Part shown: positions 53,474 through 62,281 of the stretch, piece after piece
Numbering within the stretch: position 1 is the first letter of the stretch
Layout of the letters: each line of letters opens with the position of its first letter
Assembly: GCA_024860875.1 (NCBI GenBank)
Contig: JACPSZ010000007.1
Location: 84,218 to 148,217, forward strand
Source: Nitrososphaerota archaeon
GTDB taxonomy: Archaea > Thermoproteota > Nitrososphaeria > Nitrososphaerales > UBA57
Length of the DNA stretch: 64,000 nt
Direction of reading: 5' to 3'
Position numbers and translations under genes: made by a program
The notes under the pieces: model-generated
What the model saw: only the letters and a program-made list of their open reading frames with translations
Databases searched by the model: none
What the model was told of the DNA's origin: nothing

Positions 53474-54500
53474 TTTTCGACACGTCTCCTTTTGTGAATG
53501 CGATCATAGCTTTTAACTTGTCGATGCACTTACCCGAGCTTATAGTTTCTTTTGCCATTTGCACTCCCTCTTTAAGGTCTTCTGCCTTCTGCGCTACGAC
53601 AAAACCTGCAGCAGCGTTAGCCATAACCGCCTGCGTCTTTGCACCGTTTTTCATTTTGTTTGCCAGAATCATGTAAGCGGCTTTCGCATTCCCATCAATA
53701 TCCTCTCCGACAACATCCTTTATGGAGGCTTTTTTCAGGCCCAAATCCTCTGGCGAATATAATCTGGCCATGAACGCGCCATCGTGTAAATATATTGAAT
53801 GGGTATTTCCAATCGTTGAGAATTCATCCAATCCATCTACTCCATGGACGACCATTGCATTCTTCGTGCCAAGGGCTTTGAGGCACCTTGCAATCCTTTG
53901 CACCAAGTCTAAAGATGGGACGCCAATCACCAGAGATTCTGCTCCAGCAGGGTTTGTAAGAGGGCCGAGGAGATTGAATGTCGTTCTAACTCCGAGCTCC
54001 TTTCTTGGCAATACCGCATTTTTCATTGCAGGGTGGAATATCGGTGCGAACATGAACCCAATTCCAACATTCTCTATGCATTTTTGAACCATCTCTGGCT
54101 GAGTATCCAATTTGTAGCCCAACCTTTCCAGAACGTCTGCACTACCGCACTTCCCTGAAGCCGCCCTATTACCGTGCTTTGCAACGCTTATCCCTGCAGC
54201 CGCCACTACAAACGAAGCTATCGTGCTTATGTTAATTGTTTTTATCGTATCCCCTCCAGTTCCAACTATATCGACCAGAGAATCTACTGCTGGTTTGATC
54301 TTTACGGAAAAGTTTCGCATCGTCTTTGCAAGTGCAACAATTTCATCAACACTTTCTCCTTTCATTCTCAAAGCAACCAAGAATCCTGCAATCTGTGCGG
54401 GTGTTGCAGTTCCAGACATGATGTCGCTCATTGCACCGGAGGCTTCTTCGTTTGTAAGGTCTATTCCATCAACAAGTTTCTTTATCGCTTCTTTTATCAT
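53448..54500 (-). CDS. trpD: anthranilate phosphoribosyltransferase
   Basis: 350 residues. DIVGTGGDTIKTINIST binds PRPP; KHGNRAASGKCGSADVLE and the anthranilate-site segment ARCLKALGTKNAMVVHGVDG follow. It is a free-standing TrpD, not fused to TrpG. Confidence 0.95.
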   Translation of the reverse strand: MIKEAIKKLVDGIDLTNEEASGAMSDIMSGTATPAQIAGFLVALRMKGESVDEIVALAKTMRNFSVKIKPAVDSLVDIVGTGGDTIKTINISTIASFVVAAAGISVAKHGNRAASGKCGSADVLERLGYKLDTQPEMVQKCIENVGIGFMFAPIFHPAMKNAVLPRKELGVRTTFNLLGPLTNPAGAESLVIGVPSLDLVQRIARCLKALGTKNAMVVHGVDGLDEFSTIGNTHSIYLHDGAFMARLYSPEDLGLKKASIKDVVGEDIDGNAKAAYMILANKMKNGAKTQAVMANAAAGFVVAQKAEDLKEGVQMAKETISSGKCIDKLKAMIAFTKGDVSKIEQFEAAN

Positions 54501-54502
54501 AA

Positions 54503-55093
54503 TTAGACACCATCAAGGAAGTTCTTCAGCATCTTTTTTCCAACTTCCGTGAGTATCGACTCTGGGTGGAATTGAATGCCCTCTATTGGGTATTCGATGT
54601 GCCTTGCGCCCATTATTTCTTTATCATCCAAAGATTTTGCAGTTACCTTCAAAACTTTCGGGAAGGTTTTATCGTCAATGACTAAAGAATGGTATCTTGT
54701 TGCGGTCAATGGGCTCTTTATCCCTTTGAATACTGACTTGCCATCATGTTCTATCAAGCTTGTCTTTCCGTGCATCAATGTACGTGCTCTTCTTATCTTC
54801 CCTCCGAATACGTGCCCCATTCCTTGATGTCCCAAGCAGACGCCAAGAGTTGGGGTCTTCTTTCCCATTTCTTTGATAATATCTGCACATACTCCAAAAT
54901 AAGTTCTGTCGGAAGGGTCTCCCGGTCCCGGTGAGATCACTATTCTGTCTGGTTTTAGCTTTTTGGCTTTCTCCAGAGCGATCTGGTCGTTTCTGTATAC
55001 CATTGGTTCTACTCCTAACTCTCCGATGTATTGAGCAAGGTTATAGACAAAGGAATCGTAATTGTCTAACAGAAGAACCTTCATTCTATTCAC
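54503..55093 (-). CDS. trpG: anthranilate synthase glutaminase subunit
   Basis: 196 residues. LLLDNYDSFVYNLAQYIGEL at the start, the nucleophile Cys in LGVCLGHQGMGHVFGG, and the His-Glu pair in IQFHPESILTEVGKK. It provides ammonia to TrpE. It overlaps the trpE end by eight bases. Confidence 0.95.
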   Translation of the reverse strand: MNRMKVLLLDNYDSFVYNLAQYIGELGVEPMVYRNDQIALEKAKKLKPDRIVISPGPGDPSDRTYFGVCADIIKEMGKKTPTLGVCLGHQGMGHVFGGKIRRARTLMHGKTSLIEHDGKSVFKGIKSPLTATRYHSLVIDDKTFPKVLKVTAKSLDDKEIMGARHIEYPIEGIQFHPESILTEVGKKMLKNFLDGV

Positions 55094-56474
55094 CTGCCTC
55101 CTTTAGCGCTGTTAATAACGCTCCAGCCTTTGCCCCAGTTTCGTAGTATTCCCTTTCTGGTTTCGAGTCTGCAACTATTCCTGCACCAGCATGTATCGAT
55201 GCCATGTTTCCGTCTGCAACGAGAGTTCTAATCGTTATGGCAAAGTCTGCACTGCCATTTTTGGAGAAGTATCCCACTGCACCTGCATAAGGCCCTCTCG
55301 GCGAAGTTTCCAATTCGTCAATAATCTCCATTGCTCTGACTTTTGGAGCTCCAGAAACAGTTCCTGCAGGGAATAGAGCTCTAACTGCGTCGAAAGCATC
55401 GAATTCCGGTTTCAATACTCCTACGACTCTCGAGACTATATGCTGGACATGGCTGAATTGGTGCACTCTCATCAATTCGGGCACTCCAACGCTTCCATAC
55501 GAAGAGACTCTACCTACGTCATTCCTCGCCAGATCGACTAGCATGACATGCTCTGCATTCTCCTTTTTATCGGCTAACAATTCTTTTGTCAGCTTTTCAT
55601 TTTCTTTTTTATTTGGCAACCTAGGCCTTGTGCCCGCAATCGGATAGGTTTCGACCTGCCTTCCCGTTATTCTTAGTAGCATTTCTGGGCTAGAGCCTAT
55701 GATTTTGCGCCTTCCCATTTTGAGGAAGTACATGTACGGTGAGGGGTTGATCTTTCTTAATGATTTGTAAAAGTGCAATAAATCTCCCTTTACTTCAAAA
55801 TCGTATTTCCTTGCTAAAACAACTTGCAGTATGTCTCCTGCTTCAACGTACTCTTTTCCCTTTCTGACTATGGCTTCAAATTCATCCTTGCTGATGTTTG
55901 GTTTTGGCTTTGATGTTTTAAGAGGCTCTACGCTCTGCTTCTCTTTTATGATATTTTGTAGTTCTGCAAAGTTGTCCTTTTTTGAATGGTAATAGTAGGT
56001 CTTTTGATTGATATGGTCGAATACCAATCCTTCGTCGAATAGTGCGAATTCGTAGTCTGGGAACTTTTGCTTGTCATGCTTCCTTGCTGGTAGTTTTTCC
56101 CAATATCTTATTGCGTCGTAAGAAACGTAGCCTACAAAACCTCCAACCAATCTTGAAAGATAGTTCTCTACTGATGATTTTCTAATAGTCTTCCTGATTT
56201 CGCTAAAGATGTCTGCTGGATTTGCGCTCTTCTTGATTATTTTTTTTCCTTCTTTGATCTCTAGTTTGCCATTTTCGAGGGAAATCGCCATCGAAGTGTT
56301 GAAGCCTATAAAGGAAAATTCGGATAATTTGTGAGGCCCAACTGCAGACTCTAGAATGTAAGCATGATCGAACCTGTTTGAAATCCGGCTGAATACTTGG
56401 AACGGATTTTGCTCTAGATCGACTTGCTTAAAGTGCAGTATGCTCTTTGCAAGCTTTGATTGCTGTTCAGCCAA
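55086..56474 (-). CDS. trpE: anthranilate synthase component I
   Basis: 462 residues. The C-terminal chorismate-binding core has GDILQVVLARKYDF, GSSPEMLLRITGRQVETYPI, AGTRPR, LVDLARNDVGRVS and ALFPAGTVSGAPKVRAMEII. First gene of the Trp operon; GGTGA lies six bases before the TTG start. TGTACA sites and a TATA box lie 45-80 bases upstream. Confidence 0.95.
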   Translation of the reverse strand: MAEQQSKLAKSILHFKQVDLEQNPFQVFSRISNRFDHAYILESAVGPHKLSEFSFIGFNTSMAISLENGKLEIKEGKKIIKKSANPADIFSEIRKTIRKSSVENYLSRLVGGFVGYVSYDAIRYWEKLPARKHDKQKFPDYEFALFDEGLVFDHINQKTYYYHSKKDNFAELQNIIKEKQSVEPLKTSKPKPNISKDEFEAIVRKGKEYVEAGDILQVVLARKYDFEVKGDLLHFYKSLRKINPSPYMYFLKMGRRKIIGSSPEMLLRITGRQVETYPIAGTRPRLPNKKENEKLTKELLADKKENAEHVMLVDLARNDVGRVSSYGSVGVPELMRVHQFSHVQHIVSRVVGVLKPEFDAFDAVRALFPAGTVSGAPKVRAMEIIDELETSPRGPYAGAVGYFSKNGSADFAITIRTLVADGNMASIHAGAGIVADSKPEREYYETGAKAGALLTALKEAGE

Positions 56475-56519
56475 AAGTCCTCACCCAATGCCAACACTAT
56501 GTCCTGATTTGCTGAATAA

Positions 56520-56555
56520 TGTACATATTTAAGGTTTCGTGTACCGTTATGTACA
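56520..56555 (-). promoter_or_regulatory. trp promoter with TGTACA operator-like sites
   Basis: Two exact TGTACA palindromes (56520-56525 and 56550-56555) are 30 bases apart, about three helical turns, with a near match (TGTACC) at 56540-56545. On the minus strand a TATA-like CTTAAATA lies between them. TGTACA is the known core of the TrpY binding site (TRP box) in Methanothermobacter, where TrpY represses trp genes. No TrpY-like gene was recognised in the window. Confidence 0.55.
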
Positions 56556-56623
56556 CTGTCGCATTATCTAGGTGTCCGAAACGGGTGTCTCATTTCGGTT
56601 GGTAAGAAGCTAATCAATAAGAG

Positions 56624-57340
56624 CTACATGGAATCTGACCAGTGAGATATTTTTGCTCTTATTTCAGGTGTGTATATAAATGCCGTGATCTGTAATCTTT
56701 CTTGACGTGCATCAATAACATATCCTCTTGGATCATTCTTGATCTCTTTCAGAGAACTGACAAGAATGTCTTTTGCATAACCGCTTCCAAAAAGTACCAT
56801 TATGTGGTAGGGAGACTGCTCAATTCGTAGAATGACCGTCCTAGCAACCACCTTAGAGTCATCTTTCTTTCTGACGAAAATCACAACATCTTCAATATGG
56901 TCAAAGAAGTAAGCGAGCTTCTTGGTTACATCGGCTGGATTGTTATAAATATCAGCGAGTCTGGTTAAGAGTTGTGCGGTGATCCCTATTTTAGTTGTCT
57001 CAGCGACATGGAGACCTGCAAGTCCATATTTCTTTATAATTCTATCGCCAAGCTCCAGTACTCTTTCTTCTACTCTGTCTTCCGAATCTTGGATCTCACG
57101 TAATGCAAGACCCATCTGGACTTGTATTGTATAAGCACCTTTGGGAACAAATTGTTTCAAAATAGAATATTCAGATGACTCTCTTTGACGCTTGACAAGT
57201 TCTATGTTCTCGGCATTCTTTATGAAGGCAAGTTTTCGGTTCTGAAACTGCTTGACAAGGTCACGAACCTTTTGTTCAGACCACTCTAGAATTGCACCTG
57301 TGGCCCCTTTAGAAGCGGATTCTATGGGGTCATCAGACAA
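56624..57340 (-). CDS. unknown protein (accessory)
   Basis: 238 residues, not recognised. The N-terminal third is highly charged and helical (QKVRDLVKQFQNRKL, ENIELVKRQRESSEY), with a likely coiled coil around 75-105. The C-terminal half looks alpha/beta (VVIFVRKKDD, ARTVILRIEQSPYHIMVLFG, RLQITAFIY). No signal peptide or membrane helix. It starts two bases after the small gene upstream, so the pair forms an operon. Position next to a transposase remnant suggests an accessory function. Confidence 0.65.
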   Translation of the reverse strand: MSDDPIESASKGATGAILEWSEQKVRDLVKQFQNRKLAFIKNAENIELVKRQRESSEYSILKQFVPKGAYTIQVQMGLALREIQDSEDRVEERVLELGDRIIKKYGLAGLHVAETTKIGITAQLLTRLADIYNNPADVTKKLAYFFDHIEDVVIFVRKKDDSKVVARTVILRIEQSPYHIMVLFGSGYAKDILVSSLKEIKNDPRGYVIDARQERLQITAFIYTPEIRAKISHWSDSM

Positions 57341-57342
57341 CC

Positions 57343-57588
57343 CTAAACTTCCCCATATTCTTCAATATACGAGGCTATGCTTAGTGGATTATCGTCGAGT
57401 ACAAGAGTGCTACCGGGAAATAGTACCATGTTTTCGAGTTTAACGGGTTGGTCAATGTATTTGTCTAGTACTTGTGACCCATCTTTTGTGATATACCTGT
57501 TCTTGTCTATATCCAATCCAAGCTCTTTCAGTAGAAGTAGTTTGAGATTTTCAGGCATGTCCTTCATAGAGACTAGTTGCAATTCCAC
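57343..57588 (-). CDS. unknown small protein (accessory)
   Basis: 81 residues, acidic, not recognised. It has a helix (PENLKLLLLKELGLDI) then short strands (LENMVLFPGSTLVLDD) and a C-terminal acidic tail (SYIEEYGEV). GTG start. It is paired with the 238-residue gene two bases downstream; a small partner or regulator of that protein is conceivable. Confidence 0.55.
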   Translation of the reverse strand: MELQLVSMKDMPENLKLLLLKELGLDIDKNRYITKDGSQVLDKYIDQPVKLENMVLFPGSTLVLDDNPLSIASYIEEYGEV

Positions 57589-57658
57589 TACACGAGAGCT
57601 ATTTGTGAAGTTATAAATCTTACTTAAGTCTTATGGAGTATCGGTCGTGATCTTCTAG

Positions 57659-57952
57659 TTAAATGTTTTTACCCCATAAAAGTGCTCTCTTAAGTAGCTC
57701 TTGCCACCTATTCTGTCCTGACGCTTCATATAAACCTGCCATCTCTGCGGGTGTCATTCCCTCTAACCCTTGATTTTCTCTTATGAAATTGTAATACAAT
57801 CTTTGTCCATTTCTTAACGGAGTATCATTCTTTTTCCATCCGCTCTGTACCTTATTTCTTTCCCTTATCGTGTTGTGCAACCTCTCAGCCCATTCGTTTG
57901 CGTATGGTGTAGTAGCTCCAGCTATTGCAATAGTGTGCTTTGGTGAACCCTC
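57659..57952 (-). pseudogene. transposase/integrase C-terminal remnant
   Basis: The open stretch encodes GATTPYANEWAERLHNTI and RERNKVQSGWK, then YYNFIRENQGLEGMTPAEMA, which is the typical end of a DDE-type integrase-core transposase (Asn-Glu catalytic region, YNF, TPAE). Upstream the frame is closed by TGA at 57955-57953 and another stop soon after, and the rest of the transposase is missing. No terminal inverted repeats were found, so the element is dead. Confidence 0.65.
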
Positions 57953-57994
57953 TCACAAAGGCTTTCATACTATCAACTTTACACAGTTGCATTA

Positions 57995-58408
57995 TTGTGG
58001 TGTCCTTCTCAGGTATCCGCATCAGAGGAAATACTTAACAACCGTCCAAAGAATTTTGCACCGTTGCCAAAAGTTTCAGTGCTTTTCTCCCTAGCTTTTC
58101 AGGTAAGTGCAGCCATAGATGCTGCCAGAATCAAAATCAAACCAGAAGAAATGCGATATATAATTGAGCAGGGAGAACTTTTCTCCTTCTTGAAGGTTCA
58201 AAGCGAAGACTTTGATGTTGACATGAGCGCAGAAGATCAAGATTATCTGAACAGAAACCTTGCACAAATGGCCTCAGTATTCCGCGCTATAGAATCCAAA
58301 AAGTTGGGGATTGGAAAGGACGGTCTCTGTTTACTGTTAGCCTATCTTTTGGAATTGATCCAGCGTAGTTCCAAAGGATCGGAAGCCTGGGATACTAAAA
58401 ATCTCTAA
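57995..58408 (+). CDS. unknown protein
   Basis: 137 residues, not recognised. Mostly helical and acidic in the middle (KIKPEEMRYIIEQGELFSFL, FDVDMSAEDQDYLNRNLAQM). It uses a TTG start; the true start may be further in, since the first 25 residues look poorly conserved. It lies just after the transposase remnant, on the opposite strand. Confidence 0.45.
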   Translation: MWCPSQVSASEEILNNRPKNFAPLPKVSVLFSLAFQVSAAIDAARIKIKPEEMRYIIEQGELFSFLKVQSEDFDVDMSAEDQDYLNRNLAQMASVFRAIESKKLGIGKDGLCLLLAYLLELIQRSSKGSEAWDTKNL

Positions 58409-58574
58409 CGTGCTGAAAGTTATTATGCAGTTCTAGTAATGACTGGTCAGAAAATTCAATGACACAAATACGGCATCTTGCATTAGATTCTCGGACTTTT
58501 GAATTTTGTTCTCCCAGCTCTAGATCGATTACTTCCTATACTACTATGTCAGTAATCGTATATAACCTCCATCG

Positions 58575-58815
58575 ATGTTTTTTCCGGATAAATGTTCTAT
58601 AAAATATGAGCAGGTAGCAAAACCTACGTATCTAGGCAACAAGACGATTTCAACCCTGAAATGTCCCAATTGTAGCGAAAACATCTGCATGCTTGAGTAC
58701 TGTCATAGAATAAGACCAGCAAGGGAAAGAACCAAAGGTCGGTTTCTTCTGTCCAGCGTGCATGAACTTCATGGCTGGAAGCATAGAAGAAGCAAGAGCA
58801 ATTTTAAGCAAATAG
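58575..58815 (+). pseudogene. small zinc-ribbon-like gene with an apparent frameshift
   Basis: From ATG 58575 the frame gives KTISTLKCPNCSENICML. After about 58736 the protein-like reading moves one frame: VGFFCPACMNFMAGSIEEAR ends at a TAG (58813-58815), supplying a second CxxC 30 or so residues after the first. A single extra G in the aaaGGtc stretch would explain the shift. It ends three bases before the convergent methyltransferase. It may be a true pseudogene or a base error; function unknown. Confidence 0.4.
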
Positions 58816-58817
58816 TT

Positions 58818-59573
58818 CTACGGTTTGATCTTTGCCAGCCTCTGCTCCCCAATTTTTACATATTTAGGATTGATATCAATTCCAATCGAATTTCTATTCA
58901 GTTCTTTCGCAACTGCACAGGTTGAGAAACTACCAGCAAATGGATCAAGTACCCAATCGCCTTCATTGCTGCTGGCTTTGACGAATATCTTCAATAGGGG
59001 AACGGGAATCTGGCAGGGATGCGGAGTCTTATCACGACTAACATTTTTCACTAGATTGAACTGGAATACATCATAGGGAGCCCTGCCTTTACTCCCATTA
59101 CTCAATCTTTGCATTATTCTTTTATCGGTAGGGTTCTTGTAAGGCTCAGCCACGGCATCACGATTGAATTTGCGATGATCAGTTTTCGTACAAAACAGAA
59201 TAGAGTGTTGAGTTCTGGTATAGTTGAATTTTGAATGCCCCGTATTAGTAGGATAGTGCCATGCCATCCACCGTCTGAAGACCATCTTTTCCTTTAAGAA
59301 TGGCAAAATGTAGGCATTGTTTTCAGGATAGTTGAAGAGGTACAAACTTCCATCTTTTTTTAGCAATCTAATGCATTCGGTTAGCCACTTCTTGCACCAT
59401 TGAAGATATTCATCAAACTGTTTCTTATCATCATAAAGCCCTCCGTAATACTTTCCAATGTTGAAAGGAGGGTCAGTAATTACAAGGTCAATAGATTCAG
59501 AAGGCATATTCGACATTACTTGCAAGCAGTCTCCAGCCAGAAGCCTGTGCTCCGTTTTGACTAGCCTCTGCAT
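58818..59573 (-). CDS. solitary DNA methyltransferase (DPPF type)
   Basis: 251 residues. The catalytic motif ITDPPFNIGKYYGG is near residue 33 and the SAM motif DPFAGSFSTCAVA near 208, followed by GIDINPKYVKIGEQRL. The order of catalytic motif before SAM motif marks the beta group of N6-adenine/N4-cytosine enzymes. No endonuclease is adjacent; it sits inside the accessory island. Confidence 0.85.
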   Translation of the reverse strand: MQRLVKTEHRLLAGDCLQVMSNMPSESIDLVITDPPFNIGKYYGGLYDDKKQFDEYLQWCKKWLTECIRLLKKDGSLYLFNYPENNAYILPFLKEKMVFRRWMAWHYPTNTGHSKFNYTRTQHSILFCTKTDHRKFNRDAVAEPYKNPTDKRIMQRLSNGSKGRAPYDVFQFNLVKNVSRDKTPHPCQIPVPLLKIFVKASSNEGDWVLDPFAGSFSTCAVAKELNRNSIGIDINPKYVKIGEQRLAKIKP

Positions 59574-59675
59574 TTAGCCCTCTCCCCAAGTTTTTTAGAT
59601 GTTCCGTATTAACGTTAGCAGATTAGGCGAATGCCCAACTAGCCCGGGTTTGTCTGAATAAATGCAGAAACACAG

Positions 59676-60020
59676 CTACTTTTCTTCAGCCTTAGCTTTC
59701 AATAATTTGCTGATAATATCAAGAACCTCCATCTCTTCCGTCAAACCGGACTGCTTCTCATTTAATTGGCCAATTAACCTTCCGAGCAGATTAATCTGAT
59801 CTTCATGCACTTTATACTGAGCCTTCACCGCTTCAACTTCAGCCTTCAGATTCTTAATTTCATTATCAAGCTCCGCACGTGCCTTCCAGTAGCCCTGCTG
59901 GAACCCCTCATCGATACCCTTCCTGTAAACTTCTTCAACTCCCTTTGCAGCTCCTATCCTCTTCAGGGAGCGGTGCAGCAGACCTTCTGGCATCTTGCAC
60001 TCTAAAATGGTAGCCTCCAA
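59676..60020 (-). CDS. coiled-coil protein of unknown function
   Basis: 114 residues, almost entirely charged helix. EIKNLKAEVEAVKAQYKVHE and a second heptad stretch to the end form a probable coiled coil (about 50-110). The first 45 residues are more basic and globular (LLHRSLKRIGAAKGVEE). ATG start, single gene. Confidence 0.55.
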   Translation of the reverse strand: MEATILECKMPEGLLHRSLKRIGAAKGVEEVYRKGIDEGFQQGYWKARAELDNEIKNLKAEVEAVKAQYKVHEDQINLLGRLIGQLNEKQSGLTEEMEVLDIISKLLKAKAEEK

Positions 60021-60121
60021 TATAAATGATAAGTGAGGATTAATGCACCGGCAGCTAAATCAAGCCTGGTTAGAGATATCACTATAGCGCGCTTTCTTTA
60101 GTGTATGATAAGGCGCTGTAG

Positions 60122-60454
60122 CCTGACAGCTCAATCCTCTTAAAGAGCTCCAGCAAAAGTATGTCGAGAAAGCTCTTGACGCACCGTTCCCCTAGTTTTC
60201 TTTCAAGAATCCCGAATTCCAACATAACCACGCTAGAGCCTATCGATGAACAGCAAGTAAAGGACTTGATTGATCATATCCCAGAAAAAGAGAGACAAAT
60301 ATACTCTCTGAGCAAGGAAGTTCTTGCTGGAATTGTCAGGAAAAGCAACGCCAATGCAAGAGGAGCAGTCCAGCTTCTGAACAATGTCTACTATGCCGCG
60401 TGGAAGGAGAAGAAACCCATTACGGTTAATATGGTCGAGCGGATTGCGGGATAG
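60122..60454 (+). pseudogene. C-terminal fragment of an archaeal AAA+/STAND ATPase
   Basis: The frame opens after a TAG at 60119-60121 and encodes SPSFLSRIPNSNITTLEPID and a helical ANARGAVQLLNNVYYAAW segment, as found after the P-loop part of archaeal ATPases (sensor 2/lid region). Walker A and B are missing and a 97-residue product from ATG 60161 would lack ATPase activity. It could be a remnant, or a short protein kept for another use. Confidence 0.45.
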
Positions 60455-60456
60455 CC

Positions 60457-60726
60457 TTGTCTGCAAGAACTTTGGATGAACTTAAAGCGAAACTAATCTT
60501 CCAGAATAGTATGGACGTTTGGATTGCTCTCTGCAGGGAGAAAAATTGGGACAGAAGGGATTATTTGCGCTATGTCAGATTTATTTCCTATTTACAGGAA
60601 AAAGGGATTCCTTTGAAAAGGGCTCTGCAGGGGCATCCGATCAAAGATTCTGAACGAAGGACGATAGAAACTTATACGATAAAACTTGATGCTACAACGA
60701 TAGGAAAGATTAGAGCCTTTTTATAA
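60457..60726 (+). CDS. unknown small protein
   Basis: 89 residues, basic and helical (LIFQNSMDVWIALCREKNWD, RRDYLRYVRFISYLQEKG), not recognised. TTG start three bases after the ATPase fragment, in the orientation of an operon partner; it may have belonged to the same original unit. Confidence 0.45.
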   Translation: MSARTLDELKAKLIFQNSMDVWIALCREKNWDRRDYLRYVRFISYLQEKGIPLKRALQGHPIKDSERRTIETYTIKLDATTIGKIRAFL

Positions 60727-60782
60727 GGTCGGGCTAGGTATTTTTTCGACAAATGCTAATTGAAGAATTTGTTGCCCAAATC

Positions 60783-61583
60783 TTATATTCCTTGAATCTC
60801 AAAATGGAAAGTATCTGAATATCTGAGGATAACCTCCGACCGCCTTTGCTTTTCCAAGATTTTTACAATTGCTTTGGCGTGTATCCTATCGTGCCAGACA
60901 AATCGCCTTAGGATCTTCTTGATGGTCCACTTCTCGTTGTCGACATCAAAAAGGAGTGAATTACCATACCTTCCAAACAGTTGCTTGAGTTTCTCTAAGC
61001 AGAATCTGCGAATCTTCATAAGATCTTCCTCTTCTTGAGGCATCTCTACACCTGTTCGCGAAAGATAGTACCGCTGAGTGCGGTTAACATGATCAAAGAT
61101 CTCTCTGATCGTCCTTGGAGCTTCACCATAGAAAGTATTTCTGGTTCTTGCTTTATCTATCCAATCCTTAAAATTGGAACCTTGGTAGAGGGTTTGAAAT
61201 GTATATCCTGAGTACACGACAAGCTTTGCAAGTCGTTCAAACTCCGCTAGGTTAACTATCTTTGTATCATCGTCAAGCAGAATTTCGGAATCGGCATCAT
61301 TGACCATCAACGAACAGCGATGCGTTTGAACTGTGGCGCCTCTATAATGTAACTCATCTCCCATCCCCAGCCATCGAAAATAGGATCTAGTTTCACCATT
61401 GACTTTGGAAAGTGCCTCCTCTTCTGTTCTTCCACGTACAAAAGCTCCGGGTAATTCCACTATGAATCCCAAAAAACCTCTACCGTTGGTCTCCATTGCC
61501 ACAGAAAGCTCCCGTCTCAGATTAGTGAACCATTCTCTAAGCAAGGTCGGGCTAATCGCGGAGCTTTGCAATTTCCTTGGCAT
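60783..61583 (-). CDS. HicB-like domain fused to DinB-like domain
   Basis: 266 residues. The N-terminal part (about 30-65) has GFIVELPGAFVRGRTEEEAL, the pattern of HicB-type antitoxin/partial RNase H folds. The C-terminal part is helical with EIFDHVNRTQRYYLSRTG and WTIKKILRRFVWHDRIHAKA, the pattern of DinB/YfiT-type four-helix bundles whose His residues bind metal. The pairing of these modules is unusual. No HicA toxin gene is nearby. The start overlaps the nth end by 32 bases; a later start is possible. Confidence 0.6.
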   Translation of the reverse strand: MPRKLQSSAISPTLLREWFTNLRRELSVAMETNGRGFLGFIVELPGAFVRGRTEEEALSKVNGETRSYFRWLGMGDELHYRGATVQTHRCSLMVNDADSEILLDDDTKIVNLAEFERLAKLVVYSGYTFQTLYQGSNFKDWIDKARTRNTFYGEAPRTIREIFDHVNRTQRYYLSRTGVEMPQEEEDLMKIRRFCLEKLKQLFGRYGNSLLFDVDNEKWTIKKILRRFVWHDRIHAKAIVKILEKQRRSEVILRYSDTFHFEIQGI

Positions 61584-62244
61584 ACTTGCACACCTTGTTA
61601 AGCAAACAAATATCGCACTTTGGCCCTATTGGTCTGCATACTTCTTGGCCAAACCTTACGAACAGTTCATTGATGTCGAGCCAGAACTTGCTATCAACCT
61701 TGCGCATGAGTTCGATTTCTGTTTCTTCTGGAGTTTTAGTTTCGCAAAGACCCAGCCTATTGGAAATTCTGTGCACGTGAGTATCAACGGGGATTGCGGG
61801 CTTCCTGAATCCATAAACAAGCACGCAATTGGCAGTTTTTCTGCCCACGCCAGGCAGCTCTAACAATTCTTCAAGAGATTCTGGCACTTTTCCATTATGC
61901 ATCTTGATCAGAAGTTTTGCAACTTGTATTATTCTTGGAGCCTTGGTTTTATAGAAGCCTACAGGCTTTATCATCTTCCTAACTGAATCGGCTTTGGCCC
62001 TTGCCAAACTCTGCACGTTTGGATATTTTGCAAAGAGTCTATCACTTGCTGCAAGTGTAGTTTCATCTTTTGTCCTTGCAGACAATATTGTCGCTATCAG
62101 AACTCGGAAAGGGTCTTCTTCGACGCTTATCTGTCCTAGTGCTGTTTTGTCCTCCAACCTCTCCGCATGTGTCATCCTTGCAACCGCATCAAGTATGTGA
62201 TCTATGTCCAGAGTTCGCTGCTGCAAATCATCCCCAATCCGCAT
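61552..62244 (-). CDS. nth: endonuclease III
   Basis: 230 residues. It removes oxidised pyrimidines in base-excision repair. The helix-hairpin-helix ELPGVGRKTANCVLVYG holds the catalytic Lys, VDTHVHRISNRLG the catalytic Asp, and CRPIGPKCDICLLNKVC the four-Cys [4Fe-4S] loop. ATG start. Confidence 0.95.
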   Translation of the reverse strand: MRIGDDLQQRTLDIDHILDAVARMTHAERLEDKTALGQISVEEDPFRVLIATILSARTKDETTLAASDRLFAKYPNVQSLARAKADSVRKMIKPVGFYKTKAPRIIQVAKLLIKMHNGKVPESLEELLELPGVGRKTANCVLVYGFRKPAIPVDTHVHRISNRLGLCETKTPEETEIELMRKVDSKFWLDINELFVRFGQEVCRPIGPKCDICLLNKVCKYAKEIAKLRD

Positions 62245-62281
62245 GTTGAGCTTATAAGGAGAATTATTGGAGGCTCATTAG

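Noticed and set aside
57995..58408. Extension of the transposase on the plus strand
   Set aside because: It is on the opposite strand and shows no integrase motif.
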